This document shows positions 13,308 to 13,696 of a DNA stretch of 13,696 nucleotides, one piece after another. Origin of the DNA: JBKJTP01 sp046590195. Its GTDB lineage: Bacteria > Bacteroidota > Ignavibacteria > Palsa-1295. The stretch lies in NCBI GenBank assembly GCA_046590195.1, contig JBKJTP010000160.1, positions 1 through 13,696 of the forward strand, given 5' to 3'. A program made the translations under genes and the position numbers. Under the pieces are notes generated by a model. The model searched no databases. It saw only the letters and a list, made by a program, of their open reading frames with translations, and was not told the origin of the DNA. Within the stretch, counting starts at the first letter, position 1. Each line of letters opens with the position of its first letter.

Positions 13308-13529
13308 CTATGCGGCCTTCGCGGGATATACCTCATGGACCATGCTATGCAGCTCGCCTTCGGAAAGTACTTGTGAAGCGTCCAGAATCTCAAGTCCGGC
13401 GAGTTTACCATCAGGTCCATAATCCGCCAAGATGTCGTCCGTAAGCTTTCTTGTCTCAGCAGTGCCCGGCTCGAGCTCGCGGAGCTTGAGATAAAGGGCA
13501 TCAACGGTGGGATCGTAAAGTATCTTCAC
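13308..13529 (-). CDS. DUF2283 family protein
   Basis: A 73-residue protein with the DUF2283 pattern: an N-terminal KILYDPTVDALYLKL strand segment, ADYGPDGKLAGLEILDAS in the middle, and a short tail ending YPAKAA. Length is typical of the family, whose biochemical function is not established. Members often lie next to another very small gene, and the pairs have been discussed as toxin-antitoxin-like (inference only). The GTG start at 13529 shares its G with the TAG stop of the upstream partial gene (TAGTG), a strong sign of translational coupling and of this start. No Shine-Dalgarno is visible, consistent with re-initiation. 101 bases separate it from the hemerythrin gene on the same strand. 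Confidence 0.85.
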   Translation of the reverse strand: MKILYDPTVDALYLKLRELEPGTAETRKLTDDILADYGPDGKLAGLEILDASQVLSEGELHSMVHEVYPAKAA

Positions 13530-13696
13530 TACTGAGAATTGTGATAATAGACAGGGATGGTAACAACAGTAATGCTATCAGGTTCATCCGCAAAGATCGC
13601 CTCCACGGTCTTGAATCTGTAGTGCAAGGCATTGATCGGCGAAGCGCTATTGAACGCGAACGTCTTCTTCGCGGACTTTTTGCCATGCTTTGACCC
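13529..13696 (-). CDS. C-terminal part of a small protein coupled to DUF2283
   Basis: An open frame enters from the right edge and ends in TAG at 13531-13529, giving 55 visible residues without a start. The visible part is Lys-rich (HGKKSAKK), then FNSASPINALHYRFKTVEAIFADEPDSITVVTIPVYYHNSQ-type beta strands (given here only as key blocks: ALHYRFKTVEAIF, DSITVVTIPVYY). The alternating VVTIPVYY strand near the end recalls the small DUF4258-like or RelE-like partners found next to DUF2283 genes, but I cannot place it in a family. Overlap with the next start by one base supports that it is a real gene. Confidence 0.65.
   Translation of the reverse strand, partial: GSKHGKKSAKKTFAFNSASPINALHYRFKTVEAIFADEPDSITVVTIPVYYHNSQ

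Noticed and set aside
13501..13686. 61-codon minus-strand frame rich in Arg at the right edge
   Set aside because: It overlaps both the DUF2283 start and the coupled upstream frame. Its composition (RRRRSRS) is typical of a shifted reading.

Overview
The window looks like a chromosomal stretch from a Bacteroidota-type (FCB group) bacterium, probably one of its deeper branches (Kapabacteria or Ignavibacteria-like; this placement is inference). Three things suggest it: a C-terminal type IX secretion system (T9SS) sorting domain, an OmpA/PD40 protein with PorE-like architecture, and two promoters of the Bacteroidetes form TTG-N20-TAnnTTTG. Shine-Dalgarno sequences are absent from nearly all genes. 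No phage integration, CRISPR or RNA gene is visible.

Layout. Positions 1-4718 (all minus) hold an envelope cluster. Read in transcription order it is a PorE-like OmpA/PD40 protein, a 273-residue outer-membrane beta-barrel, and a large secreted protein that runs off the left edge. Positions 4949-5905 (minus) encode an orphan E1-alpha subunit of a 2-oxoacid dehydrogenase. A 274-base gap packed with three repeat-like elements separates it from a divergent proline iminopeptidase gene (6180-7124, plus) that starts at TTG beside a heptanucleotide repeat. Positions 7167-10031 (minus) encode a 954-residue Asp-box/fibronectin-III protein with a T9SS sorting domain. It has its own promoter, overlapped by a long inverted repeat, and is bracketed by two related hairpin terminators. 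Positions 10206-12394 (minus) hold a two-gene unit: a small secreted protein whose reading frame appears broken, then a tail-fibre-like secreted protein. Positions 12745-13206 (minus) encode a hemerythrin. The right edge has a one-base-overlapping pair (a DUF2283 protein and the end of an unidentified small protein).

How they fit together. Most coding capacity is exported or envelope-bound: a possible peptidoglycan-anchored T9SS-type component, a barrel, one certain T9SS cargo and two large secreted proteins. The metabolic genes are isolated single genes. I see no convincing complete new system. The spots most worth a second look are the frame conflict at 12032-12394, the palindrome over the promoter at 10041-10089, the covarying hairpin pair around the T9SS cargo, the inverted repeat in front of the hemerythrin, and the repeat stack at 5923-6181.
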